A stretch of 64,000 bases of DNA from Paramecium sonneborni (taxonomy: Eukaryota; Ciliophora; Oligohymenophorea; Peniculida; Parameciidae). This document shows positions 14,423-26,458 of this stretch, in pieces (positions within the stretch are counted from its first letter, which is position 1; every line of letters starts with the position of its first letter). Where the stretch lies: NCBI GenBank assembly GCA_905182985.1, contig CAJJDN010000086.1:169458-233457 (forward strand), in the 5' to 3' direction. The notes beneath the pieces are model-generated. The model worked only from the letters and a program-made list of their open reading frames with translations. It made no database searches and was not told where the DNA came from. The translations under genes were made by a program, and so were the position numbers.

Positions 14423-16411
14423 ATGTACTCCAAGAATCTAATCGACTCCGATTTTCAATCCAATCTTATTAATCAAGAATTGAAACCATTTGTTTAGAAA
14501 ATCTAAGATAGATAAAATAGATTATCTGAGTTATCAAAATAACTAGAAGAAAACATATAGAAATCCCTACAGATAAATTCAACGATATTTGAAAAAGAAT
14601 TGAAAAATAAACAAAAAGAAATGAGGAAAACAAAATTAGAAAATGAAAAAAGAGTGACTAAAATTAAAAAAGAATATGATCTTACTGAAAATTCAAACCT
14701 ATCAAAACTATTATAAAAGTAATAAGAATACATAAATAATTATGAATAACTATAATAAGAGGAAATTCAATTTATTAAGTTTATAGATTAACATACTAAG
14801 AATAGTAGTTACTTTACAGTTATAAATTCTATTCTGAATGATAATTTAATATTCTCTGGATAAAAATTAGATAATTCAAGTGTTCTTGAATATTTAACAG
14901 GATAGAATAAGTATAAGATTCCTAACTTTCATAATTCAATTAAATCAACAATTTAACAATTATAAAATATTGAAGAAAATTTATTATCATTATTCAATTC
15001 AAATAATAGTATAATTGATCCTCAGTTGCAATTGCTTTAATAATCATTATTAAATTTTATTAATATTCTAAAAACAACTTAAACATAAATAGATGAGATT
15101 TTATTAGAAATGGAATCAATTTAAAAAGAAATATATTAAACTGATAAAATTAGAAAAAACAATATTATTTTAATATAATCAATTGTTAAAGAAAATTAGG
15201 ATTAAAAAGAATTAGAAATTTAAGAATTTATCAAATCGAATGATAATTTAATAAAGCAACTTTTCTCGGCTATTGAAATAAATAGAAAATATTTAATATT
15301 TTAGTAATAATCAAATGAAGATTTTTAGAAAGTATTCTAATTGTCTGATATTTAATTTTAAAGTAAATTTCAAATAGAAAATAAAAAGTAAAATAAATAA
15401 GGGGGAGTATAATTGAAAAAATTACCAACAGTACTTTTATCATCTAGAACTAGAATTTTTTCCGATCATAAGAAAGACTTTAATGATATTTTAAATACCT
15501 CAAATGATCAAACTTAAGAAATTGGAAGCAAAAAGGATGTATTGGGTATAGAATCATATTTTCTTTATTAATCTCAATAAACTCTAAACTCTGAAAAAGC
15601 GATACTAAACTCAGCAATTTAAAAGTAAATTTCACACCCTTGTATACAAAGTCCAAATAGTACAAAATATATTGAAAAGAAATCTCATCCTATTCCTCAT
15701 AGCATAACTTATAAAACAATAGTACATGTTGATAAGAAAACAGCATTACCTTTAAAATGTGCTTGTCCTCCTTAATGTTTATGTTCAGCATAGATAATTA
15801 TGCAAATTCATTAATGCAATTGTTAATTGTATATAAATTCAAAAGGTTATGTTATGTGTTAATAGTGCTTATTTTCATAATAAATTTAAGATTATGCATT
15901 CTTTTGCCCTTAAAATAGATAGAAAAATAAATTTAAAAATTATTAAGATTTTTTTTTCTCTTTTTGGTTACATCTATCAACTTTGACAATTAATGAATAA
16001 ATTGCTGAATTTTGGAGCAATTTATAAGTTAATTGTCAATAATAGTGGGTATAATATAGATAAATAGAGTTTAATGATTTAACCGAGGAAATTAGTTTTA
16101 TAAACTTTATTGCCTATTGTCCTTTAAATAGCAAATGTTATCACAAAACTAGTTAATAATAAATTCATTTTTGTTAGAGCCCACTTATGATAAGTTCATT
16201 AGGGGAATTAATTTGTAAGAAATGCAATTTTTTTGGAAGTCCTTAATTTCATTTTATCTAATGTCCAGAATAAAAAGAATTTTATTATTATTAGAATATA
16301 GATTTATTTTTAAATTCTATTGACCTTAATCATTCTAATTTTGAATCAGAAAAACAAAACATGGAATTTTTATCAAAGCTAAGAAAAAATTTAATTAAGA
16401 AATGGAAATGA
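14423..16411 (+). CDS. Coiled-coil protein with Cys-rich C-terminal domain, copy 2
   Basis: 662 residues, intronless. Same architecture as the preceding gene: coiled coil, Ser/Asn-rich linker, then KTALPLKCACPPQCLC and a Cys-rich tail (CNCQLY, CQQC, CKKCNFF, QCPEQ), ending in LIKKWK where copy 1 ends in LNKKWK. The coiled-coil halves have drifted much more than the Cys-rich part, so the C-terminal domain is probably the functional core. The pair sits head-to-tail with 44 bp between them, which points to local tandem duplication rather than whole-genome duplication. The function is not known. Confidence 0.8.
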
Positions 16412-16456
16412 AATTTAAATGTTATTTTTATTTATTTGTTTTTAATATATAAGCAG

Positions 16457-17066
16457 TCATAAATTTTCTAATGCTTTATCAATTAATTTTCTCACTTTTT
16501 TCTTATATTCATCAGGTCGATCTCTGAATTGAATTCCTGCATCAACATTGGCTGGTGAATTGATGTTTGGTTCAGATAACATTGAAACTATAGAAATTAA
16601 GACATCTTCTGGTGTTAAAATAGGTCTCCATCTTATATTATGATTTTAGAGAATACCTTGTTTCTGGTGGTTCTTAATCATTAAATTCATCTTATGCATG
16701 TAAAATTGAAATACAAACTCTTCCATCAGTATATACTAATGTCAATTATAGTCTAAATACTATTTGGATGCCACATTTCTGTCAAAAATCTAAATGTTGG
16801 TGGGGAATTTGGATAATCTTCTGGAAATTTCATCAAAGCTTAAAAATATCCACCTTCATATAATGTATCTGAAGGACCAGCAAAACTAATATTCCATGAA
16901 TATAAACTATTTCCCTCTAAACCAACTGAAACACCTTCTATTGTTTTACTCTCCTCCAATTCTAAAATAAGTAAATTCAATTACACTTTAATTATTTTTT
17001 TAATAGAGTCACTGTATAACTAGCAGATTGAATTGGTGCTGTATGAGCTTATTGTGATTATTACAT
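16457..17066 (-). CDS. Ubiquitin-conjugating enzyme E2, Ubc7/UBE2G type
   Basis: 178 residues; introns at 16962-16984 (23 nt), 16736-16760 (25) and 16632-16656 (25). E2 enzymes carry activated ubiquitin on a Cys. The E2 core is complete: YEGG, PPTFRF, HPN (92-94), catalytic Cys102 in GRVCISIL, then a roughly 13-residue acidic insertion before RWRPILTPEDV and SPANVDA. The insertion is the hallmark of the Ubc7/UBE2G/Cdc34 subclass, and SMLSEPNINSPANVDA matches UBE2G1. No C-terminal membrane anchor is present. Ubc7-type enzymes usually build K48 chains in ER-associated degradation. Confidence 0.93.
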
Positions 17067-17447
17067 TAATTATTTAAATTAATTATTATAACATCTATTA
17101 TCAACTTTGATTATCAAAAATTAATTTATAGAAAATATAATATTATACATAATTAATAAAAAAGTTATCTAATTTATTCTAATTTTAAATGCATGAAACA
17201 AAATAGTGACAGAAATATTAATTTCAAAATTTTTTTCATTTTTATAGAGTATATATAATCAAAGAAAAGAAATATTTATTTTAAATTGAATGTTTTAATA
17301 ATTCATTTCAAAGTATTCAGTCCAACATATTTTATTTAATTTTGTATAAAATAAAATGCAAATTGAAATAACAGTGATTTTAAGGTGAGAAATAATAGAA
17401 AAAAATTGTTATTGAATTAATTTTCAATATTTTATTTAAACTATATT
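17067..17447. promoter_or_regulatory. Divergent intergenic region, nothing specific seen
   Basis: 381 bp of AT-rich sequence between the E2 gene (-) and the SDR-inhibitor fusion (+). No ORF, RNA or repeat structure was recognised. Both promoters must lie here. Confidence 0.4.
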
Positions 17448-18656
17448 ATGAAAGGAAAAAAATTTATTTTATTCTTTGGGATTATTTTTTACCTAATATA
17501 TGGTAAAATAATTCATTCTTTAATGGTTGGAGAAATAAGAAATTATGAAATTATTGAGGATAAAATTATTATAATAACTGGAGCATCATCTGGAATAGGA
17601 TTAGAAGCTGCTAAAGAATTAGCAAATTTAAGAGCTACTGTAATATTTGCTTGTAGGGATAAAGATGGAACTGAAAAAATAATTGAAGAATTAATTAAAC
17701 AAACAAAAAACAATAAATTATACTTTATTGAATTAGACTTAGAGAAATCTGAAAGTATATTATCTTTTATTGAATAATTTAAAAAGTAGTTTAAATATCT
17801 TGATATTCTTATTAATAATGCAGGAATTGCAGATTATGATATAGAATATGTAAATGGCATTGAAAAAATAGTAAAAGTTAATTAGATAGGTTGGGTTTTA
17901 TTAACAGATTAACTCATAGATTTATTTAATGAGAAAGGAAGAATAATTAATATTGTTAGTCATATGTATACTTGGATTAAAGATAAAGTTGATATAATTA
18001 AAGCATTTAAAGGAGATCTAGATTATCGATATGCTATAAGTTAATATTTCAAAGTATCTTCATCTTTATTTTTATAATAATTTCTCAAAGAATAAAACAA
18101 AAATATAAAAGTATTACTTTTGGCTCCTGGAGCTGTAAAAACAGAAATTTTTGAAAAAAGTCTTAAAAATTAATTCATTTTGAGATTTTTAGTTTAAATA
18201 ATGAAATTTATTATGTCTCCATTTCTACTCACTCCAAATGAAGCATGTTAAACTTATTTATATGCTGCTCTTAGACCATATGATTAAATATAAGAGGAAG
18301 AATTATATAATTTTAATAAAGCTGCAAAAGTTCATTAAGATGTAATCAAATTAAATTAAGGTTAAGAGATATATGAAATTAGTATTAAATTGGGCTTAAA
18401 AGATATAGAATAACCAAATATATCAAATATAAAATTAAATTATAATGGGATTAAAAATAATTAAAAAACATCTTGGCCAGAATGTGTGGGAAAATCAATT
18501 TAACAAGCTATTCAAATAATAAAAAAAGACCAACCAAATTTAATTATATCAGTACTACCTGAAGGTTCAATTGTAACTATGGATTATAGGATAGATAGAG
18601 TGAGAATTTTTCATAATTAAAAAGGACAAGTTATTTAAGTTCCTCATATTGGATGA
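17448..18656 (+). CDS. SDR-family protein fused to a potato inhibitor I (CI-2/eglin) domain
   Basis: 402 residues in a single intronless frame. Residues 5-22 are a hydrophobic signal/anchor. Residues about 38-330 form a short-chain dehydrogenase/reductase fold: TGASSGIG (44-51, NAD(P) binding), ACRD, NNAG and IVSH. In the active-site YxxxK, Tyr195 is present (YAISQ) but the Lys position is Gln199 (a TAA codon), so activity is doubtful. Residues about 341-402 are an unmistakable potato-inhibitor-I domain: WPECVGK, LPEGSIVTMDYR, DRVRIF, ending VPHIG, with predicted scissile bond Met378-Asp379 as in barley CI-2. The inhibitor part alone is a normal full length. The same frame joins both parts with no stop or intron signal. 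See findings. Confidence 0.9.
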
Positions 18657-19670
18657 TTAAATTGAATTAAAATGTTTTTTTTATGTTTATTTATCTTTAT
18701 GTATAACTGGTTATCTTTTATAAATAATGTTTTGATTTTAAATGAAAGGATAAAGCAAAACTGAGTTAAATTAAGTTTTTAAAAATTTTAATAAAGATAG
18801 ATGTGGATGTGTATTTTATATATGTAGCTTAATAATTGAATTAAAAAATCAGCAAAGAAGAAATGGCCAAATATTATTTGATGAATTTTGGAATTTTTTA
18901 TAATTTGGAAATGTAATTAATTTAAGGTCAATTTTTTAATCTTGTTATTTGTTCTTTGTATCCTCAAATTGCAAAACAAAAATTTTAACAATTATATACT
19001 GATTTATTTAGATATTATTAAATTCAGGATATGAAAAAAGAACTAAAATTTTTTAATTTCTCTCCATTTGTGACTAATAGATTTCAGCAAATAGAGATAA
19101 TTTAATATTTATGATTCTATCTCATTCTTTAATTTACAATCAAAATCCATATCACAAATGAATTTTAAAATATGATGTAGAAAATTAGATTAAATATTTA
19201 CTTGAAGGCTTATTAATTGAATTCAAAACTAAATTTAACTCATCACTTGCAAAAAAAAATATTCAATTTAAGCCTTTTTATTAATTTAACAATCACAAAC
19301 TCAGAAAATAAAATAAAAAAAAATTTACATTAATTGGTCATACTGCAAGAGATTTATTATTAGAGATCATTTACAAAAATGAAATAGAAGAATTTATATA
19401 TATAAATTTTATGAATTGGTAAAAAACATTTGATTGCAAAAGGATAAGCATTTGTTAATTTCAAAATATATTTGCTAAATTTGATTTAAATTTGATGGTT
19501 TAGCAGATGTTATGAAATATATATATTCAGAAAAGATGTAGAAGTTTAAAAAAAGAAATAAAAATGATTATATAATATATTAACTTTTCTTTTTTTTTAT
19601 TTTAATTTTAAATAAAGCAATAATATACATTAAGTAACTAAATTATTAATAATAAATTTTATTACTTTTC
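18657..19670 (+). pseudogene. Intergenic stretch with unresolved coding-like segments
   Basis: A frame from ATG at 18863 runs to a TGA at 19112-19114 and looks protein-like (FFNLVICSLYPQIAKQ). A second segment in another frame, ending at a TGA at 19512-19514, contains LIGHTARDLLLEI and FIYINFMNW. A 25-nt GTGACT...ATAG candidate (19069-19093) does not restore one frame. This is either a gene whose introns I failed to find or a broken gene. I do not recognise the family. Confidence 0.3.
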
Positions 19671-20930
19671 ATGAATTTAAGAAAGGTTTCTTAATAATCT
19701 TACTTCAAATAAAAGACATCTAATTTATAAAAAAATGATATTATTAAAGAAGAATAAGAAGAAACAAAAATAAGTTAAAGTAAAAGCTTTTTTTATTTAA
19801 GATTTTTTGAAAAAATGTACAACATAGACATCTGCTTCACCTTACACTAAAAATTCTTCATCATAATGTAAATAAGAAATAATCTATAGTATTTTAGAAA
19901 TTCAAAAATTCAACACATAGTATATCCCCTTTCCAGAAATATAATATTAAGGAAAAGGATTTAATTAGTACTGTATCTCAGTTTACTATTGAAAATAAAC
20001 AAGCATAGTCATAATCTGAGTAGCAAGAAGTGATAGACAGATTACTGAAATGGGGGAAAAAAAAAGAACAGAAAATTAGAGAGGAACAAGAAAAAAAGGA
20101 AATTGAAGAAAAGAATAAAATTAGTGACAAACCTGAATTAACAAAAGAAACTCTTAAAATATTTGATTCAGGATTAAAGCATCATTTAGAATTGAATAGC
20201 TTTATTAAATTCAAACATTAATTCACTTAAATATCAAATGATTATCCATCTCTAATAAAACTTGAAAAATTAAAGAAAGGAAAAAAAGTTATTATAGAAA
20301 ATGAAGAGGAAATTGAAGACAAACCTGAAAATATAAATGATAAGTCAACTTAATATAAATTGAGTAATTAAATATAATCAGAATCTATTGAATCTACTCA
20401 TAGATAAACTCGTAGCAAATCTGATTATACATCAATTCCAATTCATTTGAGATATGAATATGAAATAAAACTAAAAAATGCAAAATTAAAATAAATGATT
20501 GATGAAAAAGAAAAGGCTTTCTAATAAGAATTAGAATTATCTAAAAGTATTATTTATTTATATTTAAGAATACAATAGTACTGCAGAATAATTTGAGCAT
20601 TTCTTGAGTGAACAGGAAAACTTTTTGAAAAAGAAATAACAATTTTATGATGCTAATCTAAAAAAAGAATTAGAAAAAATATAAGAAATTGACTCTCAAT
20701 TTTCATATAAACCAGAAATCAATTTTCCACCTACTTAAACAAAAGTTCCTAAAAATCTGAATTAAGATGAAAAATTTAATGAAAAACTCAATTTAATTAG
20801 AGAAAGATAATTAAAATAAAAATAAATCTATTTTTTTAAATCTACTTTACCTGATTTAAGGAGAAATATTAAAAAAAAGTATCAAGATGTAATTTCTAAA
20901 TTTTATAATATAGATTCTCCATAAAAGTGA
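19671..20930 (+). CDS. Coiled-coil/charged protein, unknown
   Basis: 397 residues in four exons; all three introns are 22 nt (19780-19801, 19868-19889, 20547-20568). The frame starts MNLRKVSQQS, continues through a Ser/Thr/Gln-rich N-terminal third, a strongly charged helical stretch (KWGKKKEQKIREEQEKK), a middle part with LKIFDSGLKHHLEL, and a C-terminal helical region. There is no membrane segment or enzyme motif. The start at 19671 is preferred over a later ATG at 19735 because it gives more protein-like sequence before the first intron. It is probably a structural or cytoskeletal protein, by inference from composition only. Confidence 0.72.
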
Positions 20931-22176
20931 CAATTTTACATCATCTCAAATTTAATTTCAAACAGAAAGTTGATAGCTGATTACTTTTATCAATTTAATG
21001 CATATACATTTACAGTTTATTAAATAAAGGATTATATAATATTTAATCTATAGTAACCTTTAATTAACATTTTTTTCTAAATAACCCCTTAATTATGGAA
21101 GCAATATTTTAATTCATTTCGTTTGGCAACTTCATTTTATTTTATTGTATTGTTTCATACAATTCTTTTTCATTTTATCCTTTAAAAGAATATTCTAGGA
21201 AAGAATTCGATCTAACAAAATTCCTTTTATGAAATATCTGTAAATTAATTCATACTGATTTTCTATTCTCAATAGTATAAATTAATTTAATGACATTACT
21301 ATGATTGATTCTTTTTAATATTGAAATTTTTCTTTTTTTATTATTCATTTTTTGACTGTCATTTATTTTATTTGTATCATATATTTTTATAGCATATTTA
21401 ACGAAACTATTTTTTTCAATATATAACCTTACTATTGCATAAGAACATTATCCCAATATTGATGCTAATTTAAAATTTCCAATCTAAATTTCTTAATTAC
21501 ATAATTAATTCAAATCTACATTATTTTCGGTTATTTCTTTTGATTATTATTCTTATTTTTTTTTGTATAAATTGCTAAAATGTTTTCAGTTTTACAGAAT
21601 GGTTTTTACACCAATTTTTAAGAATTAAATTGTAATTTTGGATTTGATAAATTCTTTATTATTTTCTTTCTCTTATTAAGTGACTTAACTCATTTTTTAA
21701 TGATTTTCACATTCATTTTTTTCAATTTACTTAAAAATGAAATCTTATTTTCGCTATTGGATAAAATTTTGTTTGCATATCTATTCTTCTGAATATTTTC
21801 AAATGATGGTATATCATAATGATTTATCTAAGTCAAGCTGGACTTAATTTGATTCTTTAAGATGTGTTTCATATTTAATAAAATAACGACACTAATTTAT
21901 TAATAATTATTTAAAGGAAGTTATACCTCTTATTAAAAATGATTAGGTTAAATTTAAAAAAAAAATGCCCAAGAATATTGAGAAATTATTTTTGGTTTTT
22001 ACAAAGAAAATTTCATACTAAATTTTTATTATATCAAAAGAAGAATAAATAGAAAATAAAAATTTAGATTAGTTGAGCTTTGCAAGACTAGTAGCTAATT
22101 GATTATAATTATTTCTAATTTTAATATATAATAAATGAAAATGATTATTGTTATTATTATATGTATTTAACATCAA
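20931..22176 (+). pseudogene. Degraded membrane-protein-like sequence
   Basis: Two plus-strand open segments (about 21070-21293 and 21392-21703) encode hydrophobic, membrane-like protein, for example SFYFIVLFHTILFHFIL and LYKLLKCFQFYRMVF, but they are in different frames. Between them lies about 100 bp with TGA codons and no plausible short intron. It looks like the remains of a multi-pass membrane protein gene. The rest of the interval up to the glutaredoxin gene is AT-rich with nothing I can support. Confidence 0.3.
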
Positions 22177-22485
22177 TCATGCTAATTTACTTAAGAGTTC
22201 ACCTTTTGCCTCTAATTCTTTAACATTTGAACAACCACCAATAAATTACTTCTTTATAAATACTAAAGGAATAGTATCATATTTTAAAAAGTTCATCAAT
22301 TTTTATTTTTCTTCATCATATTTTTTATTCTCATCAACATTCCTATAATCAATCTGAACTTTTAGTTCTTCAAAAATCTTTTTAACTTTAAAACAATATG
22401 GGCAATTATCTGAACCGTAAACTACTACTGGATTTTGGCTTTCAATTTCTTCTGGTTTCATTATTTTTGACGAATCACTTCCCAT
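22177..22485 (-). CDS. Dithiol glutaredoxin
   Basis: 102 residues, intronless. Glutathione-dependent thiol-disulfide oxidoreductase. The CPYC active site is at 28-31 (YGSDNCPYCFKVKKIF); the cis-Pro motif TIPLVF and the GG glutathione-binding turn (FIGGCSN) follow at the expected spacing. The length matches classical cytosolic glutaredoxins; the first 18 residues are a short polar extension without targeting features. Confidence 0.92.
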
Positions 22486-22588
22486 TAAAAAAAAAAAAAT
22501 AATTTATGAATTAAATAAATGTAAAAAGAGGATTTAATTAATGAATGTCAATTTATAATACATTATTTTATAATTCAATTGAAGTCCT

Positions 22589-23221
22589 TCAAATTGTTCC
22601 TATTTCATTCAATTTTTAACTCAAACATTAACTATATAGAATAGGATTTATCATTTATTTTTATTCCAGTATCTTTCCAGATTATTCTGAGAAAGTTCGT
22701 GTTCTAAAAGTATTGTGCATCATAGCCTAATAATTTAAAAGGCTTAGAATAGGATCTTGTTAGAGATTTTATTGAAAACAGAGGTTTCTAATTTTAATGA
22801 TAAATATTTACTAGTGTAAAAGTTAATATGGGTTCATATTCAAACTTAATTAAAATATTTGAAATTATAAGGCTTATTACTTCTAAAGAGCCAACTAATT
22901 TAAATCGATTGTCAATGGTTTTGAATGTGATTATTAATCATTGGAATCAATTATTTTTTATTTTTGATCTTGATTTTCCTGTTTTGATTAATTTTTGGAA
23001 GGGCCCTTTCTTAACCTTGTTTTTTTCTTTCCTATTCTTCCTTCTTATTTGTAAGTCTATAATATAGCTTTAGATGTGCTAAACTTAATTCCAAATTCTT
23101 AAGCTGCTTACTTGATAGTTGTTTGTTTTGATTGAACTCTTTTTATAAATGCCATCCTAACAGCATGTGTTATTATAGCATATTTCTTTTTGGTTTAATT
23201 ACAATCAAATTTAGAATCCAT
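22589..23221 (-). CDS. HTH-domain protein, possible transposase-derived DNA-binding protein
   Basis: 210 residues, intronless. Residues about 14-70 look like a homeodomain-like helix-turn-helix: HAVRMAFIKRV, then IKQAAQEFGIKFSTSKAIL, followed by a basic tail GRIGKKKTRLRKG. This arrangement resembles the N-terminal DNA-binding part of Tc1/mariner- or IS630-type transposases and of Pax/paired-like proteins. The remaining 140 residues are Gln/Asn-rich and contain no DDE/D catalytic core that I can see. It therefore looks like a stand-alone DNA-binding protein, perhaps domesticated. It is separated by 103 bp from the glutaredoxin gene and divergent from the RNA cyclase. Confidence 0.7.
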
Positions 23222-23350
23222 TGATATATATATTTATAAAATGATTCAAAAAGATTACATTTACATAGCGCGTTATTAATTAGATATGAATTAATAAAAA
23301 TCTTATTTTATATTTTAAACATAAATTTAATTATTGAAGAATTATTACAA

Positions 23351-24430
23351 ATGATTTAAAATAATATTACAATTATTGATGGATCATTATATGAGGGAGG
23401 AGGATAAATGCTTAGATCAGCTTTAGCTCTATCTGTAATTTTTTAGAAGGAATTTTAAATTATTAATATTAGATCAAATCGACCTAATCCAGGAATCAAT
23501 AATTAGCTTTTAAGTTAAATAAATCTGATTTGTAATTTTGCCAAAGCTGATATTCAAGGTGTTGTTTTAGGCTCAAAAGAATTGAAATTTAAACCATTAG
23601 AAAAATTCATTCCCCAAAACCTAATATGTAAAGCAACAACTGCTTAAAGTATAACATTAATTTTGTAATCTCTTTTGCCAATTTCACTCAATTCTGAAAA
23701 ACCAATTCAATTGGCTATTTAAGGAGGTACTTACTTAAATCATAGTCCAACTGTATTAGCTTGGAAAAATGTTTTTTTAAAACTTATTTAAGAAATGGGA
23801 ATTTATATTGATTTAGAAGTTTTAAAAGAAGGCTATTATCCTTAAGGTGGTGGTGAAGTAAGAGTTTCTATTTAACCTATCAATAAAAAACTCAAGAATT
23901 ATGTAAACATTTAGTATTCTAAAATTAATGAATTAACATGCACTTACCTTATTCCATCTCCATCTGCAATTATTTAATTCAATAATTAAATCATCAATAA
24001 TTTAAAAGAATTTTCAGAAAATAATAATTTACCCATCAAAAGTGATATAAAAGTTGTTAATTCAAAAAAATTTAAAAAATGTTATGGAGTAACTCTTCTA
24101 TGTCATTCATCTAAAAACTCTTATGATTTTACATCTATTAATGATTAAGACAAAACTATTGATGAAACAGTTAATCAGGTAATAAATTAAGCTAAATAAT
24201 TTTTACAAAATTAAACTTCTTTTGATGAACATCATTAAGATTAACTTATTTTATTAATGGCTTTAGCAGAAGGAAAATCTGAAATTTTAATTGGAAAACC
24301 ATCTTTACACACCCATTCTCTTATATATGTCATCAGATAATTCCTACCTGAATGTTAAATAGAATTATAAGAAACTGATAAAAAAGAATAGTTTCTATTG
24401 TCTGTTTAAGGAATAGGATACGTATTTTGA
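23351..24430 (+). CDS. RNA 3'-terminal phosphate cyclase (RtcA family)
   Basis: 359 residues, intronless. RtcA converts RNA 3'-phosphates to 2',3'-cyclic phosphates using ATP through an enzyme-AMP (His) intermediate. Visible: IDGSLYEGGGQMLRSAL at the N-terminus, the RSNRPNPGI segment, GGGEVRV, and near the C-terminus DQLILLMALAEG then LHTHSL, where family members carry the adenylylated His. The length is typical (about 340-370). RCL1, the rRNA-processing paralog, lacks the catalytic His, so this is more likely a true cyclase. Confidence 0.93.
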
Positions 24431-24470
24431 TATTATTTTATTAACTAATATACAGAAAAACAATTTAAGC

Positions 24471-25308
24471 TCATGTAGTTTCATATAATCTTGATTTAAA
24501 ATAATAAAACTCTTATGGTTTAGCTATTTTATTAAAAATTTCTCCAATTTAGGATAAATATTTTAATTTCTCTGTTAAATCACTTCTTAATATTTACGCA
24601 TAAGCATGTTTAGAATAAAATTCTAGAGAGAGTTTTTAAAATAATAATTTAAACATATCTGAGCATTATTATTATCCTTTTGGATCACAATGACATAAAA
24701 AATACATATCTTGAATAGATTTGACTTCTAATTATTTTAGCCAATTCCAGAAATGTGGTTTTAAGTTAATATTTTCTTGAAAGAAATTATCAACTATTTC
24801 TTTTGCTTCTACATTTTCAAGCATATAATTCATATGGTTTTATAAAAGCATATTCTGAATTTTTTATTCCTCTGTTATAAAATATAATAATATTATAATA
24901 CCATCAATAAAGTAAATTCCTTTTTATTAAATTTCTATTTATTTTATTAACTCTTCCACCGCATCATTTCTATTTTCTTCAATTCTAATTGAAGGATTAT
25001 TAATTCTCCTTAATTATTTATTTGAATAAGCCTATTGAATTAATTATTATAGAAAACTTAGAGGAATGGTCACAGTTAAATCTTAACGTTTCTATCTTAA
25101 ATTATAATTTTACTGGAATTTCGTCAGCAGGTTAAAAGCGCAAATTTAATGGAGGATATTTTCTTTTCTCTTAATTATTTCCTACTTTATTTTGAATAAT
25201 TTTTATTGGTGCATATTTTAAACGTACATGATTATTTCCATTTTAATTGCAATGATTGTTATCAGATTCAAAATTTTACTTAGAGGGATGATAACGTCCA
25301 AAGCTCAT
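24471..25308 (-). CDS. Unknown protein
   Basis: 268 residues with one 31-nt intron (25057-25087, GTTAAG...TAAG; the GTT start is unusual but restores the frame and joins two protein-like exons). The N-terminal ~85 residues are basic and Pro/Asn-rich; the rest is helical with conserved-looking PHFWNWLKQLE and YFLCHCDPKG segments. There is no membrane segment, signal peptide or enzyme motif, and I do not recognise a family. It converges with the RNA cyclase, 40 bp between stop codons. Confidence 0.65.
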
Positions 25309-25419
25309 AATTTAGGACAATATTTTATAAATATATTATAATATTAGAATCAAAATAAAATTAGAAATTATTTAAAACAGAATTTTAAAAATGAAATATT
25401 ATCAAAATCATGTCAAAAT

Positions 25420-26411
25420 TCATAGATGCATTTGATTTTTATGTTCTTTTTATTTATTTACTTTATGTTGAAATATAGAATTTTAATTAACTAGTTGTTT
25501 TAAAGTATTATAAATTTTAACAGCTTTATCTAAGTTATGATCATCATTAATATTATTCTTAATTTCATTATACACAGGATTAGAAATCTTATATTATAAG
25601 ATTTGAATTACATTTGGATTCAAATTAACTTAAGTTGAACAAATTTTTTATGCATGAAAAGAGGTCTACTTTAAAATTGGTTTAATTTAAGAAGGTTTAT
25701 TTCTTTCTGAATTAATTTTTGAAGATAATCTATCAATTTTAGTCTTTACAGGTCTAAAATATGAAAAAAATGAAATTACTTCATTAAATTTTATGAGTTA
25801 TTAATTTCATTAGTTTTAATTTATTTAATGTGGAGTTCAGATTAATTTTTAGTTGATAGAATATTATAGGGTTTGATTTTAGGTTTATCTGTAATTTTAA
25901 CTTCAACTACTTTTTTTTAGTTTGAATAATTCTTCATAGATTCTGCTAATTTTGAATATGAAATTTCAGAAAATTGATTAGGTTTAGTTTATTAATTATC
26001 ATGAGAATTTAAAATTTTCTAATCTGACTTCGTAACATCTATTTTATTTAATTGATGAGTAATAACTTTAATATTATTAAATTCATTATTAGAATTCCTA
26101 ATCAAAGTTTTATTAACAGGTGTTTAATATTCATGTGTCATTTTTTGAATTTCTAAATCAATATTGCCAATATCTTAAAGCAAAGATGTTTTAACTATAT
26201 TTTAATCTTATTTTGGACTAGAAATATTATTCTAAGATATATCTATGCAGGTCTAAGGTTTAGATTGTTTAATAAGAATTTGATTTCTGGATGGCTATTT
26301 TGATTTTGGTTTATTTTTTTAATTGATAATATTTTCCAAAGCTGTTTTCTGTCTTTAGATAGCATTGGTAGTAATACCTAATCTAAGTTTAACTGGAACT
26401 TTGGTTTTCAT
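25420..26411 (-). CDS. Ser/Lys/Asn-rich protein, unknown
   Basis: 321 residues, one 26-nt intron (25754-25779). Low-complexity, rich in Lys, Asn, Ser, Ile and Gln, with no predicted domain; probably largely disordered. It begins MKTKVPVKLRLG. The start lies 47 bp downstream of the stop of the next minus-strand gene. The function is unknown. Confidence 0.65.
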
Positions 26412-26458
26412 AAAATTGACTCATTCAACAATTTAGTATTTTATAATTAATTGTATAT

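Noticed and set aside
14503..14733. Short minus-strand standard-code ORF opposite the coiled-coil gene
   Set aside because: Shadow of the plus-strand coiled-coil gene read with ciliate code; the same holds for other standard-code ORFs such as 12016-12232, 15480-15665, 36056-36981 and 50941-51129.
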